Below, piece by piece: positions 34,260 through 45,735 of a stretch of 64,000 bases of DNA. Position 1 is the first letter of the stretch, and each line of letters begins with the position of its first letter. The translations under genes were made by a program, and so were the position numbers. The DNA is taken from positions 32,592,501-32,656,500 of the forward strand of contig CM032117.1 in NCBI GenBank assembly GCA_018894105.1, read 5' to 3'. The notes beneath the pieces were generated by a model. The model was not told the origin of the DNA and made no database searches. It saw nothing but the letters and a program-made list of their open reading frames with translations. The DNA comes from Jacaranda mimosifolia (Eukaryota; Streptophyta; Magnoliopsida; Lamiales; Bignoniaceae).

Positions 34260-36220
34260 TGATTGAGATTTCAAAAATCTACAAAAGCGAGAAAGAGAAT
34301 ATAAGCATGCGATTAAATTTGATATTAGAAAATATGTTCATGGACTTTCAAGCATGTTTTTCTCCCACTATTTTATCAAATTCCTCACCCCTTAAGGAAT
34401 TTGGGAAATCGTATTTCCTAGTCAGAATCAAGGTCCAAAAGGCATCATTTGTGGAACCATGACTCGTGAGACATTCACAATGAATCTTAAGGTAAGCATT
34501 ATTTGCTAATTGCATCTCTATGCAACTCTTGATATGTTTTGCCTTACTTTTCATATAGACCCACGACTCGTGCTACATCTATACTACTAGGTGTTAAGTC
34601 ATACCTACCAATCAATCTTTAATTATAAACTCCACAATGACATTCCACGACTCGTGAGACTATGTCAAAGTGAGTTTAAAATTAAAGTGCGTCATATGCC
34701 GAGAAGTGATCGTAGCTTTCCTCTAATAAAGTATCCCACGACTCGTGAGCCAACACTAAATTAGGGTAGCATCTTATGTGACCTCCCATTGATAGAAGGC
34801 TTGGATTAATTAAAACTCCTTTTAATTTGTATCCAACCTGACTTAATATTTTGTAAAACTTAGACTGCTCTAAGTTGAGGGTTTTTCTTGCTTTGAAAGG
34901 TCTCATTAATTTTTTATCTTCTCTTATTTAGGTTTTGTATATCCTAACCATGCATCTCATACATCAATAGAACAAAGAAAAGTATAAATAAGTAAATGTG
35001 CCTAGCATGCTGCTAGGGTGGGATGACCATGAGCCTTAACCAAGTAGTGCACTTAGAGCCATGGTGCACTACTTAGTTGATTTTAAGTAGGTTGATTAAA
35101 TCCTATCTATTACATAAATGTATCCCATACATTCATGGAGATCAAGCCTCCTTGATCCTCTTGGCCTCCTTTGCTCCATGCAACTTTTACAAGAGAAAAG
35201 AAATCCTCGCCCCTAGAGTTCTACTCTCATAACAATTACAAGGTAGAAAATCAAGAGGCATGCAAGCCCCTATTTAATACAACTCTTTTCAAACAACTTT
35301 GGAACAAATAAAACCAATTTAAAGGCTCATGTTCATCCTCATTCATTCATCATCATTCATTCAACAATTAAATGAACAATAATAAGAATTGACATGCAAT
35401 CCATTCAATTAGATGCTTATCTCATAAATAATTAACTAATTAATAGGCAAAAATTATTCAATCCATCATCTCATTTTTGCACCTAACTGAAGATTAACTT
35501 AAACTTAACTTTAAAAGCTTGCAAAAATGTCCAACATTATCTTGAATTACTTGCACAACTTTTGTGCATCAAAATTACATGGGACAATGAAGATAAGATA
35601 GGCCAAAACTAAAAAATGCACCAAATCTTGCTCCTAGGTAGCCACTCGGCAAGCTGCCGCTTGGCCGCCCTCCCAAGCGCACGCGCCAGGGGCTGGGCAA
35701 TCTGGCAGCTGCCTTGCTGGTCAGGCACCATATGACTACTATGTGCTTTTTCAAATTTTTGCCATCTCTAAACACATGGACACCTCCATATCTTCATTCC
35801 ACATACGTTTTGACAAATGTCCAGATCATAAACACTTTAAAACTAGAAATTAAAATGTTCAAACATGCTTCAAAAATCAAATCTAAGTAAGAATCAAAAT
35901 TCTTCAAAACTCTCCAATTTACTCCAATCCAATTGGATCCGAAAATAGCTAAAACACATTAAAGCTATAATTAACATGCTATATTAACATATAACATCAT
36001 CCAATGCTAAATCAACATTTAACATCATAGAATTTGAATCAAAATCATGTCAATATATGTTGCCAATATATGAAATAACACTTAAACATATATTGACATA
36101 TTTCAATTCAACATATAAAGAGCCACATGTAAAATCATCAGTTGAATCAAGTATTTGGAGATCTAGAATCAATCCATCATATGAATTAATTCACTAAAGT
36201 CCTAATTTAGGCATGAAGAT
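34260..36220 (-). other. Element D leader (1.96 kb) with palindromic motifs
   Basis: Between primer site and gag lie nearly 2 kb without a conserved reading frame. Near the gag end four copies of a CACGACTCGTG-like palindrome occur at about 34458, 34561, 34645 and 34736. A GC-rich island sits at about 35640-35735 in otherwise AT-rich sequence, at the same relative place as in B. The function is unknown. Confidence 0.7.
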
Positions 36221-36233
36221 GGCTTCGATACCA
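36221..36233 (-). other. Element D primer binding site
   Basis: The minus strand reads TGGTATCGAAGCC, close to the initiator Met tRNA complement, two bases inside the LTR edge at 36236. Confidence 0.8.
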
Positions 36234-36235
36234 CT

Positions 36236-37566
36236 TGAAAGAGGGAGATGGAATAGGATCCAATAATTAAACCAAAAATAGGCAAAAATAAAACTAATAA
36301 TCTCCTTCCCAAGGATCAACTACACACCAAAAATTAGGATTAGATAGCTAAAAATTACCTTCAAAGGAAGGATTCAAAGGAATCAACTAGATCACTCTAA
36401 GGACTCCTCCAATGAAGTATCTACAAGCTCTAACACATTAGTCCAATTGATACCCTTCCAAAGTTCCAAAAATTAGCAAAATTGGCACACCTTTGCACCA
36501 CCAAAACAGTGAGAAGCTAGCCAAAATTCACTGGAATATGAAGCTTTTTGATTGCCCAATGAATGCTTCAAAATCGGCCCAAAAATCAGTTCACTAATGA
36601 ACTTCTAAGTTCCCCAAGTGTTGAACATCTAATGTCAAGTCCACACACCTAGGACAAGATCTCAATCAACCTCACTTTGCTAGAGAAGAGAGGATGAAGG
36701 TGATGATAGGACTGGCAATTTTTGGATGAGGAGAGAGGGAGGAGAGGCATAGAGCAAGATATTTGTTGGCTCCCTAATAGCCTTAATAACTATATCTCTA
36801 CATCCAATGCTCGACACCCGTTTATGACCTCAACTTTGGAAAAAACCTTTTTCCAAATTGTCATACTACCTTGCACAAGAATTTTTTGGAACCGATCATT
36901 ATAGAATACATAGGAGACACATTCGTTCTTCACAACAACGAGGAAATGGATCCCATCTTGGATCTCACAAACTTCTGTGCTTAAGTAGCTCATGCCCAAT
37001 CTAAAACCCTTGATGGCCTGCTACGTGGTCGAGGAGAAGTCAAAGCATAAGGACCTAAACATAAGGTTACTATGGATCCTCAAGTCCAAGGACTAATTAT
37101 ATGTATCACCATATGCTTGGGAACTTGCCACTATCGACATGCCACTACGGCTGTCTAGTGGATTCTTTTGGCGGACCTTCATTGAACTTGTTCTCTAATA
37201 AGCGCCCACTAACATGCATCATGTCCAACATGGATTACCCATTAAACGGGGCAATATCCAACCCATTGGAATATGCATAATTAGTGCAAGTTTGTCCAAA
37301 TCTTAGATGTCCTTTCTCATAAGATTCTATGACTTGGAATATTTAAAATCATCATCTTAGAGACTTGTTTCATGGTCACCATCATATGTGTGACCAAGTT
37401 CTGTAGTCTTGTATGATTTAAGGGTTCAATCAAATGCAAGTGAAGTATAAAAAGTATAAGATGAAGACGACTATTTTATAAGAGAATATCATTCAATCAA
37501 GATTGTCTCACTATTGTAGTAATATTAAAAGTCAATTCTAATTGGTTGTGGGGCACTATTCCAACA
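36236..37566 (-). mobile_element. Element D 5' LTR with internal deletion (1331 bp)
   Basis: It runs from TGAAAGAGGGAG to GGGCACTATTCCAACA. Relative to C roughly 0.75 kb is missing: near 36745 sequence of the transcribed end passes directly into the region that holds GCAAGATATTTGTTGGCTCC. This deletion differs from the one in the LTR of A. Confidence 0.82.
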
Positions 37567-37953
37567 TGGACTATTCATTAGAGGGTTCCACACATGGGGA
37601 GCTTAGAGTTGGTTGATTGAACCTCTTTGTGGCCAATTTTGGTGCTTTGATTGGGTGACCAAGGAGCTGTGTTTTCTCCTAATTTTTGGTCAACAACTTG
37701 CTGTGCAAAAGTTGCGGAATTTTGGAGGCTTTGAAGTGGAGAAATCGGATCAAGATTGTGGAACTGTTGATCTTCAATCGGAGATGTCCTTTGGGAGATC
37801 TACTTGATTCCTTTGATTCCTTCATCAAAGGTAATTTTCAACCTTTAAATCCTTATTTATGGCATATAGTTAGATCCTTGGGATGGAGATGATTAGTTTA
37901 GTTTTGCCTTATTTTGGTTTAATTTTATGGATCCTAATCTATCTTCAACCTTA
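37567..37953 (+). mobile_element. Copia-family LTR fragment (end part)
   Basis: Plus-orientation LTR sequence from TGGACTATTCATTAGAGGG to GGATCCTAATCTATCTTCAA, matching 33230-33624 in C. Element D seems to have inserted into this LTR. At about 37953 it meets minus-orientation LTR sequence. Confidence 0.7.
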
Positions 37954-40333
37954 ACAATCAATATATCATAAACTAGGATTTGGAAGCAAGAAAGTTATCA
38001 TTGAAGAAAAACAAGGCAACAATGTAGATCTTCCCTTTGTACTGTTCCAAAGCAAGATCACCACTCTCTACTCCAAGTATCAATTTCACCACACCAAAGG
38101 CTCCTTAATGCAACAACTTTTGCTCACCGAAGGGCCTCCAAAACAGCTTCAAAGTGGCCAAAAATGAGGAGGAAAAACAGCTCTAAAATTGCCCAAGCTA
38201 TCTTCCAAAAATTGGCCACTAATGAAGAATCAAACTCCGAACTTAAGCTTCTCAAGTGTGAAGCCTCTAATGGTGATCCACACACCTAGGAAGAACTCTC
38301 AATTTATCACACTCTATGCTAGAATAGAATGGAGAAGAAGATGATAAGAGATAGATAGAGGTGGTGGTTTTGGCGATGACAGAAAAGGGGGAGATTTTAG
38401 GGAGGTAATACTCAACAGTGAGTTGTGCTAACTTTTGGAGGGAAAATGGAAGCATGGAATAATCTTGCTTGGCTGGCCACTCAAGGGTATTTATAGTGTG
38501 AATGGAAGCAATTGGAAGCTTCCTTCACACTTTTCCCACTAGGGCCAACTTGCTAGATTTGATTCTAGCTTGAATTGAATTTTAATTTCATAAATTAAAA
38601 ATTCCAACTCAATAAATTCAAATGGACTCTTCTATTTGATTTTTCCTCCAAAACATAAATTTCCTAGTTACTCAAATTAACTCTTTAATTTAATTGATTT
38701 AATATAACTCATGAAGTTAATTAAGTCAACTTAATTCTTTAAGCTGACTTTGACTAATTAAATTGTCACATGGCACCAATAAATTAATGGTGCTGATTTC
38801 TGCACTCGATAGTTTACCTCTGGCACTCCATCTCCTATTTTATTTAATTGCAAATGACTTAATAACCTCAATTTATTTTAGGCTATACTCTCCAATTTTT
38901 TATGGACAAAAGTAACCCTTTGCACACCAACACTTTAATACTACGTATTTAACCCTCATTAACTCTTCCGAATTTCTCATAAAAGAAAAGGAGTTTTCTT
39001 TTATACTATACTGTTTAGAACTTATTCAGCTCTTTTGGATTTACAGTGTTTAACAACTAGTAAAATCATCTTTTCAGAATAATTTAAATTTCACCAAAAA
39101 AAAAAACAAAATTTAAATTAGAATTACATATTCACACCCCAATTTTTTTAAAAATCTTAACAAATGCACACAACATATACATACAAGAATAACTTTTTTT
39201 TTAGAACAACACGAGATACTAAATCATCAAAAGCTATAATAAAATAAAAATATAATAACTATTTTCAACAATCAGAACATCTTGCAACATATTTTAATGA
39301 GCAGTATCCTAACAAAGGGACAAACATGTTCTGCTAGGTAAACTTTGCATCTTTACAGTACCATTAAATGAGAAACAAAGTTAAGCTGCAATTTTCATCT
39401 TAGGAGCATCTCGAGCAGTTGCATAGACCCTCCCACTATTTCTTCTTTTTTATTTTTTTCCTTTAAGAAAGATTAAAGCTAGCATTTCTAACAACTACAA
39501 CCTTGAATATGTGATTGCATTACAATAACTCAAGAAAAGCCTCTATGTTGAAAATACAAATTCAACAACAAATCATCTTCCAATAAAGAGAAGTAAAATG
39601 AAACCAGAATGCCTTTAGTAAAAGAAGCCAAGTACTTTACCTCCTACATTTTTCTTAATTTTTTTGATCCAGATTCAGAGAAGCATCTCTGAGTCAGAAA
39701 TAGAAAAATGTAATTAAAAAAACATGTGAAAGCATGATTACCAAAGTCCTACATTTCATATGTAAATTTCGTTAATAAAAGAAAATTGCAATAAACATTG
39801 TTTGTAATAATCTACAAATAGATATATACTCCACAATTAATGGAAATAAATATAAATACCTTTAAAACTGTAAATATCAAGGTCAATGATAATTGAGCAA
39901 ATAGTGGGGACATTTTCTATATCGTGGGCTTGAAAATTTTTGATTTATTTTTTGAGTTGTACTAATTCTTCATTATCTTGATCTGCATGTTTCCCACAAT
40001 TTTTCAGGGTTTATCAAGAGAAAAAGTGTTGAATAGGGTTAAAATTGTAGTGTTAAGGTGGTGGAGTGAAAAAAGGGTACTTTCGTCTATGAAAAATTGT
40101 AGAATATAACCTAAAATAAATTGGGGTAATTAAGTCATTTGCATTTAAAGAAAATAAAAAATGGAGTGACGAAGGTAAACCATGGAGTGCAAAAATCAAT
40201 ACCCTTAAATTAATTCCTTAATTTAATTGGCTTAATTTAACTCTTTAATTATTTTGATAAATTTAACACTTGAATCAATCAAGCCAAAGTGACCAATTGA
40301 TAATTAGCCAAATTGCTATCTTTCCCTTTAGGC
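37954..40333 (-). mobile_element. Copia-family LTR fragment, interrupted by MULE-like element
   Basis: Minus-orientation LTR sequence at 37954-38788 and 40206-40333, split by a DNA transposon. It ends at 40333 with TTTAGGCAAAA, where plus-orientation LTR starts. Its reverse complement continues the fragment that ends at 26181, which supports an inversion. An open frame at 38267-38455 is LTR sequence. Confidence 0.75.
38789..40205. mobile_element. MULE-like non-autonomous element with about 130-bp inverted repeats
   Basis: The left 130 bases (GGTGCTGATTTCTGCACTC, then TTTACCTCTGGCACTCCAT) are matched by the right end read inward (GGGTATTGATTTTTGCACTC, then TTTACCTTCGTCACTCCAT), up to TAGACGAAAGTACCC. 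A 9-bp duplication, TAAATTAAT, flanks it at 38780-38788 and 40206-40214. Long inverted repeats and a 9-bp duplication are the Mutator signature. The 1.15 kb interior is AT-rich with no transposase. Confidence 0.88.
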
Positions 40334-41514
40334 AAAAGTCACAAGGAGTTGTGCGCCCATGTCTAATGAATGGTAGAATCTATCAGGTCTCATACAAAAG
40401 CCAATTACATTTCCTAATTGATGGAGAAATTATTCTAAATATTGGGAAATTCACTCCAAGTGACCGATTTTGGGGTCATCGAAAATTGAGGTCAACTTTG
40501 GTTGATTAATTTAATTATTAAATTGATCGACTAATTTAAGGAGTTAAATTAGACTAATGATTAAGGAGTTAATTATTTGGTGCCACATGACCATCAATTG
40601 GTCAAGTTAACTTAAAGAGTTAACAATTCTTAGCTTAAAGAGTTAAGGTAATTGACTTAAAACTTAAGTCAAAGATTAATTAATTAAATTAAAGTGTTTA
40701 ATTTAATTAATGAGATGAATCTATTTTGGAGAAAAAATTCAAATGAAATTTTCATTTGGTGTGGCATTTTAATTAATTTGAAATTAGATTCCAAATGTAA
40801 TTGAAAGGCACACAAAATTCAAATTTGATTTGAATTTGCCAACTTGCAAGCAAGTGGGCGGTCCCCCACCTTGAGAAAGCATCACACCATCCTCCCTCTA
40901 TATATAGATATAGAGGTGAGGGTGGGCGACATCATCACATTCCATGTGAAGAATTAGATTTTCACGTTTTTCCCTCCTCCAAGTGTTGCCTCATGAGTTG
41001 AAGCTTCACTTTTCTCTTCTTCTCCAACCCCAAAATCGACCGTCGACCTCTCATTTCTCCTCTCTGTCTCCAACTAATATTGAGGAGAAATTGGAAATAG
41101 CATTGGTGTGTGGATCATATTGATAGAGGCGAGACAATAGGATTGCTAGCCTTTGGAGATACCCCAGTCAGGGCAGCAAATTGGCGATTTTATTCCAGGA
41201 GATCCAGAAGGAGTTTTGATCTGACATTTTCATAGTAGGTTCATCAATGAGTTGAGAAGATACTAGAAGTTTTTCAGAATTTTTAGGGAAGTTTGGATTG
41301 GGCAAAAATAGCTTCAAATATGCTGAGCCGCTGTTTGACAATTTCTGGATTGAAGAAAAGTTCTCCATCTTTCCTTTCGATTTGCTAATCAAGGTAATTC
41401 TCCATCTAAATCTGAATTATAAGCATGTTTAGATCCTTGTTTGCTTGTGAAGCACTAGTTGATTTTAGCTTTTGAAGTTTTAATTATTGGATCCTAATGC
41501 CTTACTTGCCTTCA
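40334..41514 (+). mobile_element. Copia-family LTR, downstream part (inversion breakpoint)
   Basis: It begins inside the LTR at GTCACAAGGAGTTGTG and ends at GCCTTACTTGCCTTCA. A TATA-box inverted repeat lies at 40895-40916. The upstream part of this LTR is probably 26182-27113 on the other strand. The overlap AAAA at 40334-40337 is shared by both parental sequences at the junction. Confidence 0.78.
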
Positions 41515-41516
41515 CA

Positions 41517-41716
41517 TACAGTATCAAATGCCTATGAGGAAGAATTTATTCTTAGGTGCACTTCAATAAACAACTTATCTTTCCCTAAGGTTACAAGACA
41601 TTCCTTGAGCTTCTAATGGCCCGCTTTGCCACAGTAGAATAAGTTGCATCCTTAATTATCTTCATGACTTTATCGGACACCTTAAATGTTTGTTTTCTCT
41701 TGGAAGAAGAACTTTT
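41517..41716 (-). pseudogene. Element F gag C-terminus and protease start
   Basis: In minus orientation it reads SSSSKRKQTFKVSDKV, then in a shifted frame CNLFYCGKAGH*KLKEC, the CX2CX4HX4C zinc knuckle with a stop for the usual Trp. Protease start fragments (INSSS*AFDTVC) follow. The upstream part of this gag lies at 48600-49196, split off by a solo LTR. Confidence 0.75.
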
Positions 41717-41932
41717 TGTTGGAAGAGTGCCCCGCAAGCCAAATAAATTAGCGTGTAGAACTACTCCATGTAACAGTCTTAATTGAATGATATTCAATAA
41801 AATGGCCATCTTCATCTTATGCATTTATGATAATCTTTACATATATTTGGTTGAAGCCCTTAAATCATATTAGACATGGGACTTGGTAACACATATGATG
41901 GTGATCATGAAACAGATTTTTATGGTCATGAT

Positions 41933-44103
41933 TGTGAAGGTATGTGTGGCACTAGGATCCAAATATTTGAAAAATAAAGCTGAATAAACTAGCCCACACA
42001 ACACCCCCAGGATCAAGACATACATGGAATTCAGATTTAGAAAGGGAAAAATACCTGGGTGATGACAGAAAATCGAAGAGCAAGAGAAAACTCTTGAAAA
42101 TCGTCAAACTGTCTCTTCACCGGCGCAGCAGGATCACCACCGATTTTCCCTTGGATGGACTCCTCCGTTTTTGCTGAAATTTTTACAGGAACTCCTCAAC
42201 CCTTTGAAGATTCTTTAGTTAAAAATTCAGCCCGATCAGAACACCAGAGGTCCTCCCAGAACTAGCAAAAACCGGCTGCCAGAAAACTGCTCCAGTCAAG
42301 AGCAAAAGCTACCAAATTAGATTGCCTCTAATGTAAAAGTCCACACACCAAATCTATGGTCTATTCTCTACAGAATGGCTGGAATATCTGCAGAGAATGA
42401 GGGTAGGAAGACTGGGAAGGAGGAGGAGGAGGAGGAAGTTGGAGAGAATAATGGGATGCTAACAAATTAGATTCCCACTACACAAAATGTGGGGAGAAAT
42501 CACACTAGTCGTGCACACACTTGGCCGGCCACACTCCTATATCTATATATAGGAGTGGTCCATGAACATCCCCAAGGAGATGATGCCAAGTGTCCTTGCC
42601 AAGGTGGCCACTAACTAGTAATTAGTGAATAAGAATATTAATTGAAGCACAAGTTTTATCTTATGAAATATCTTGCAATTAAATTCCAATTCATGTTAAA
42701 TGAACCATTCACTTAATTATTCTCCCAAAAAATAATCCTCCAACTCAATTAAATTAAACACTTTAATTTAACCAATAATAATTTGACTTAACTCTTAAGT
42801 CAAAAATGCTTAACTATTTAAGCTAGTCAAAGTCAATTTAACCCTTAAATTAATTTAGACCAATTGATAGTCATGTGACATCAATTAATTAACCCTTAAT
42901 TAATTGATCTTAATTTAACTCTTAAATTAATTTGACCAATTTAACATTTAAATTGATTTGACCAATTAAACTACAATTTTGCCTCCTCCAAAATGGTTAT
43001 GAATTTTCTAACTCTCAGAAAACTCTACTTCCTTCAATTGACCATGTCATTGGCTTTTGTGTGTGACCCATTAGGTTCTACCATTCATTGGACATGGGCT
43101 CACAACTCCTTGTGACTTTTGGAATATCAAATATTCACATTAGTTTAAACTCCTTTAAGCGACTCGATTCAATTAATCTCATTAATTGAAGAGTACCCAA
43201 TCTCCATGGTCGATTTCCAACCTCAAGCCCATGGAGCCCAACTAATTGGCCGAAATGAATGCTCTTGAAAAACCATTCTAGCATTACGCGTATCATGCAA
43301 ATATGGTCCTTTCGTCTCGTATCTCCCGAAAGAGGCCTAGGGCAAGATATTAGTCGGCTCCCTAATAGCCTCGATACTGTGTTTCTATTCTTAATGTTCA
43401 ATTCCCTTTGTGACCTCATCTTCGGAAATGCCTTTCCAAATTGTCACATCACCTTGCGCAAGGATTTCTTGGAATTGATCATCATAGAACATATAGGAGA
43501 TGCACTCATCCATCACAAAGACGAGGAGTCGGATTCCATATTGGATCTCACAAACCTCCATGCCAAGTAGCTCATACCCAATCTCAACCCGGAAGACCCG
43601 CTAAGTGATCAAGGAAGAGTCAAAGCATGAGGACTGGACACAAGATTACCATGGATCCTCATGTCAAAGGACTAATAATATGCACTAGTGTTAGCGAGAG
43701 AACTTGCCACTACCGACTTGCCATTTGGGCTATCTAGTGGATTCTCCAAGCGGGTCTTCAGTGCCTTGTTCCCTAACAAGCACCCACATCTCATACAGTT
43801 GCTCATGGAACGGAACAATATCCAACTCTTGGATTATGCATCGTTAGTGCGAGTCTATCCAGATCTTAGATGCCTTTGTTCTCTTAAGATCCTATGACTT
43901 GGAAGGTTTAAGATCACGACCGTGTGAGACTTATTCCATGGTCACCAAACCAAGTCCCATAGTCTTGTGTGATCTAAAGGCTTCATCCAAATGCCAGTGA
44001 AGTAAATGAAGAGCATATGATGAATATCATTCAATCAAGATTGTCTTACAATGAAATAGTTTACAAGGCCAATCTAATTGGCTTGCTGGGCACTATTCCA
44101 ACA
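41933..44103 (-). mobile_element. Element E 3' LTR (2171 bp)
   Basis: It starts TGTGAAGGTATGTGTGGC and ends CTGGGCACTATTCCAACA. An inverted repeat spans the TATA box at 42532-42556 with arms that differ from those in B (ACTCCTATAT against CCCTCTATAT), yet still pair. Open frames at 43135-43897 are LTR sequence. Confidence 0.85.
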
Positions 44104-44800
44104 ATCTCGCACTTGCCCTAAAGCCAATGCCCCATGGCTTTAAGACCCATCTTCTCAAGATGTCCTTCAAAGACCTTTTGCGATAGGGGTTTTATCAGTG
44201 GGTCTACTATATTCTCTTCTGAGACAATTCTCTCCATTCAGATGTCGCCTCTATCAATGATCTCCCGGATCAAATGATATCACCTCAAAATGTGCTTGGA
44301 TCGCTGATGAGATCTTGGCTCTTTAGCTTGCGCTACCGCCCTGTTGTTGTCAAAGAGACACCTACTGGCTCAGCAATGCTAGGAACCACATTCAACTCTT
44401 GATTGAAGTTTTTCATCCAAACACCCTCCTTTGCAGCTTCCAAAGCTACAATATATTCTGCTTCAGTGGTTGAATCGGATGTGGTGTCTTGTTTGGAACT
44501 TTTCCAACTCACCGCGCCGCCATTGAGGCAAAATATAAATCCAGAAGTGGATTTGAGGTCATCTACATCGGATTGGAAACTTGAATCCGAAAACCCTTCT
44601 AGTTTCAATTCTCTATTACCGTATACCAAGAACATGTCCTTAGTTCTTCTCAAGTACTTAAGGATTGCTTTTATGGCTATCCAATGACTCTCACCGGGAT
44701 TGGATTGGAACTTATTCATAACACTTAGCGAGTGTGCCACATCCAGTCTAGTACATTGCACTGCATACATTATGCTTCATATGGCGAAGGCATAAGGTAT
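44104..44800 (-). pseudogene. Element E RNase H remnant
   Basis: After the polypurine tract (minus strand GGGCAAGTGCGAGAT) the pol tail is followed by the open frame 44770-44333: MYAVQCTRLDVAHSLSVMNK, LKYLRRTKDMFLVYGN, FSDSSFQSDVDDLKSTSGF, GGAVSWKSSKQDTTSDSTT, EAEYIVALEAAKEGVWMKNF. This is the longest clean RNase H frame in the window, 145 codons. The last 60 residues are frameshifted. Confidence 0.85.
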
Positions 44801-45735
44801 GTGGGACATTCTTCGCTTCTCTTCCTCAGTCTTGGGGGCCATAGACTTTGAGAGACGAATGTCATGTCCCATGGGAAAATCCCCTCTTGGATTCTTCCAT
44901 ACTAAACCTCTATAGTATCTTGTCAATGTACGGGGTTTGGGAAAGCCCCAGCATCCTCTTCGATCTATATCTATAGATATGTATTCCCAATACGTAGGAT
45001 GCTTATCCCAAATCCTTCATGGAGAATTGTGTAGATAACAATGCTTTAGTACACTCTAACATTCCTACCTCATTCCCAATGAGAAGGATGTCATTGACAT
45101 AAAGCACAATAAACTATAATGAACTCCCACTAGATATCTTGTATACACAAGGTTCATACATATTTTTGACAAAGCCAAACGATTTGACCGTTTTGTCAAA
45201 ATGCATGTTCCAACTTCGGGACGCTTGTTTTAACCCATAGATGGATCTCTGGAGTTTGTAAACTTTTTGCTCACTCCCTTTGGATGTAAAACCTTGTGGT
45301 TGCTCCATGTAAATTTCTTCTTCAACGTGACCATTGAGGAAAGTGGTTTTAACATCCATTTGCCATATCTCATAGTCATAATATGCAGCTATGGCAAGTA
45401 AGATCTGAATGAACTTAGGCATAGCAACCGATGAAAAGGTTTCCTCGAAATCGATACCGGGTCTTTGAGTGTAACCTTTTGCCACTAGTCGTGCCTTAAA
45501 AGTCACCACTTCTCCATCTACTCCAAGCTTCTGCTTATATATCCACTTGCAACCGAAGGGAACTATTCCCTCTGGTGGATCTACCAAAGTCCATACTTTG
45601 TTTGAGTATATGGAGTCCATTTCGGATCTCATGGCTTCTAGCCAACGTCCCGAATCTATGTCCAACATAGCTTCCTCATAGGTCTTTGGATCACTATCAA
45701 ATTGACCCGTCTCATAAAGGAATCCAAACCTTTTG
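44801..45735 (-). pseudogene. Element E reverse transcriptase remnant
   Basis: The open frame 45668-45114 (184 codons) holds NKVWTLVDPPEGIVPFGCKW, FKARLVAKGYTQRPGIDFEE, QMDVKTTFLNG and SIYGLKQASRSW. A stop follows GSSL, and the next codons read FIVLYVNDILL: the catalytic YVDD has become YVND. The remaining thumb and connection (RRMLGL..., 44990-44800) is broken. This copy lost polymerase activity independently of its truncation. Confidence 0.87.

Noticed and set aside
35575..35775. 66-codon frame over the GC-rich leader island
   Set aside because: The frame is not conserved in the equivalent island of element B.
43135..43897. Overlapping open frames of up to 103 codons
   Set aside because: They lie in the LTR of element E and are not conserved in other LTR copies.
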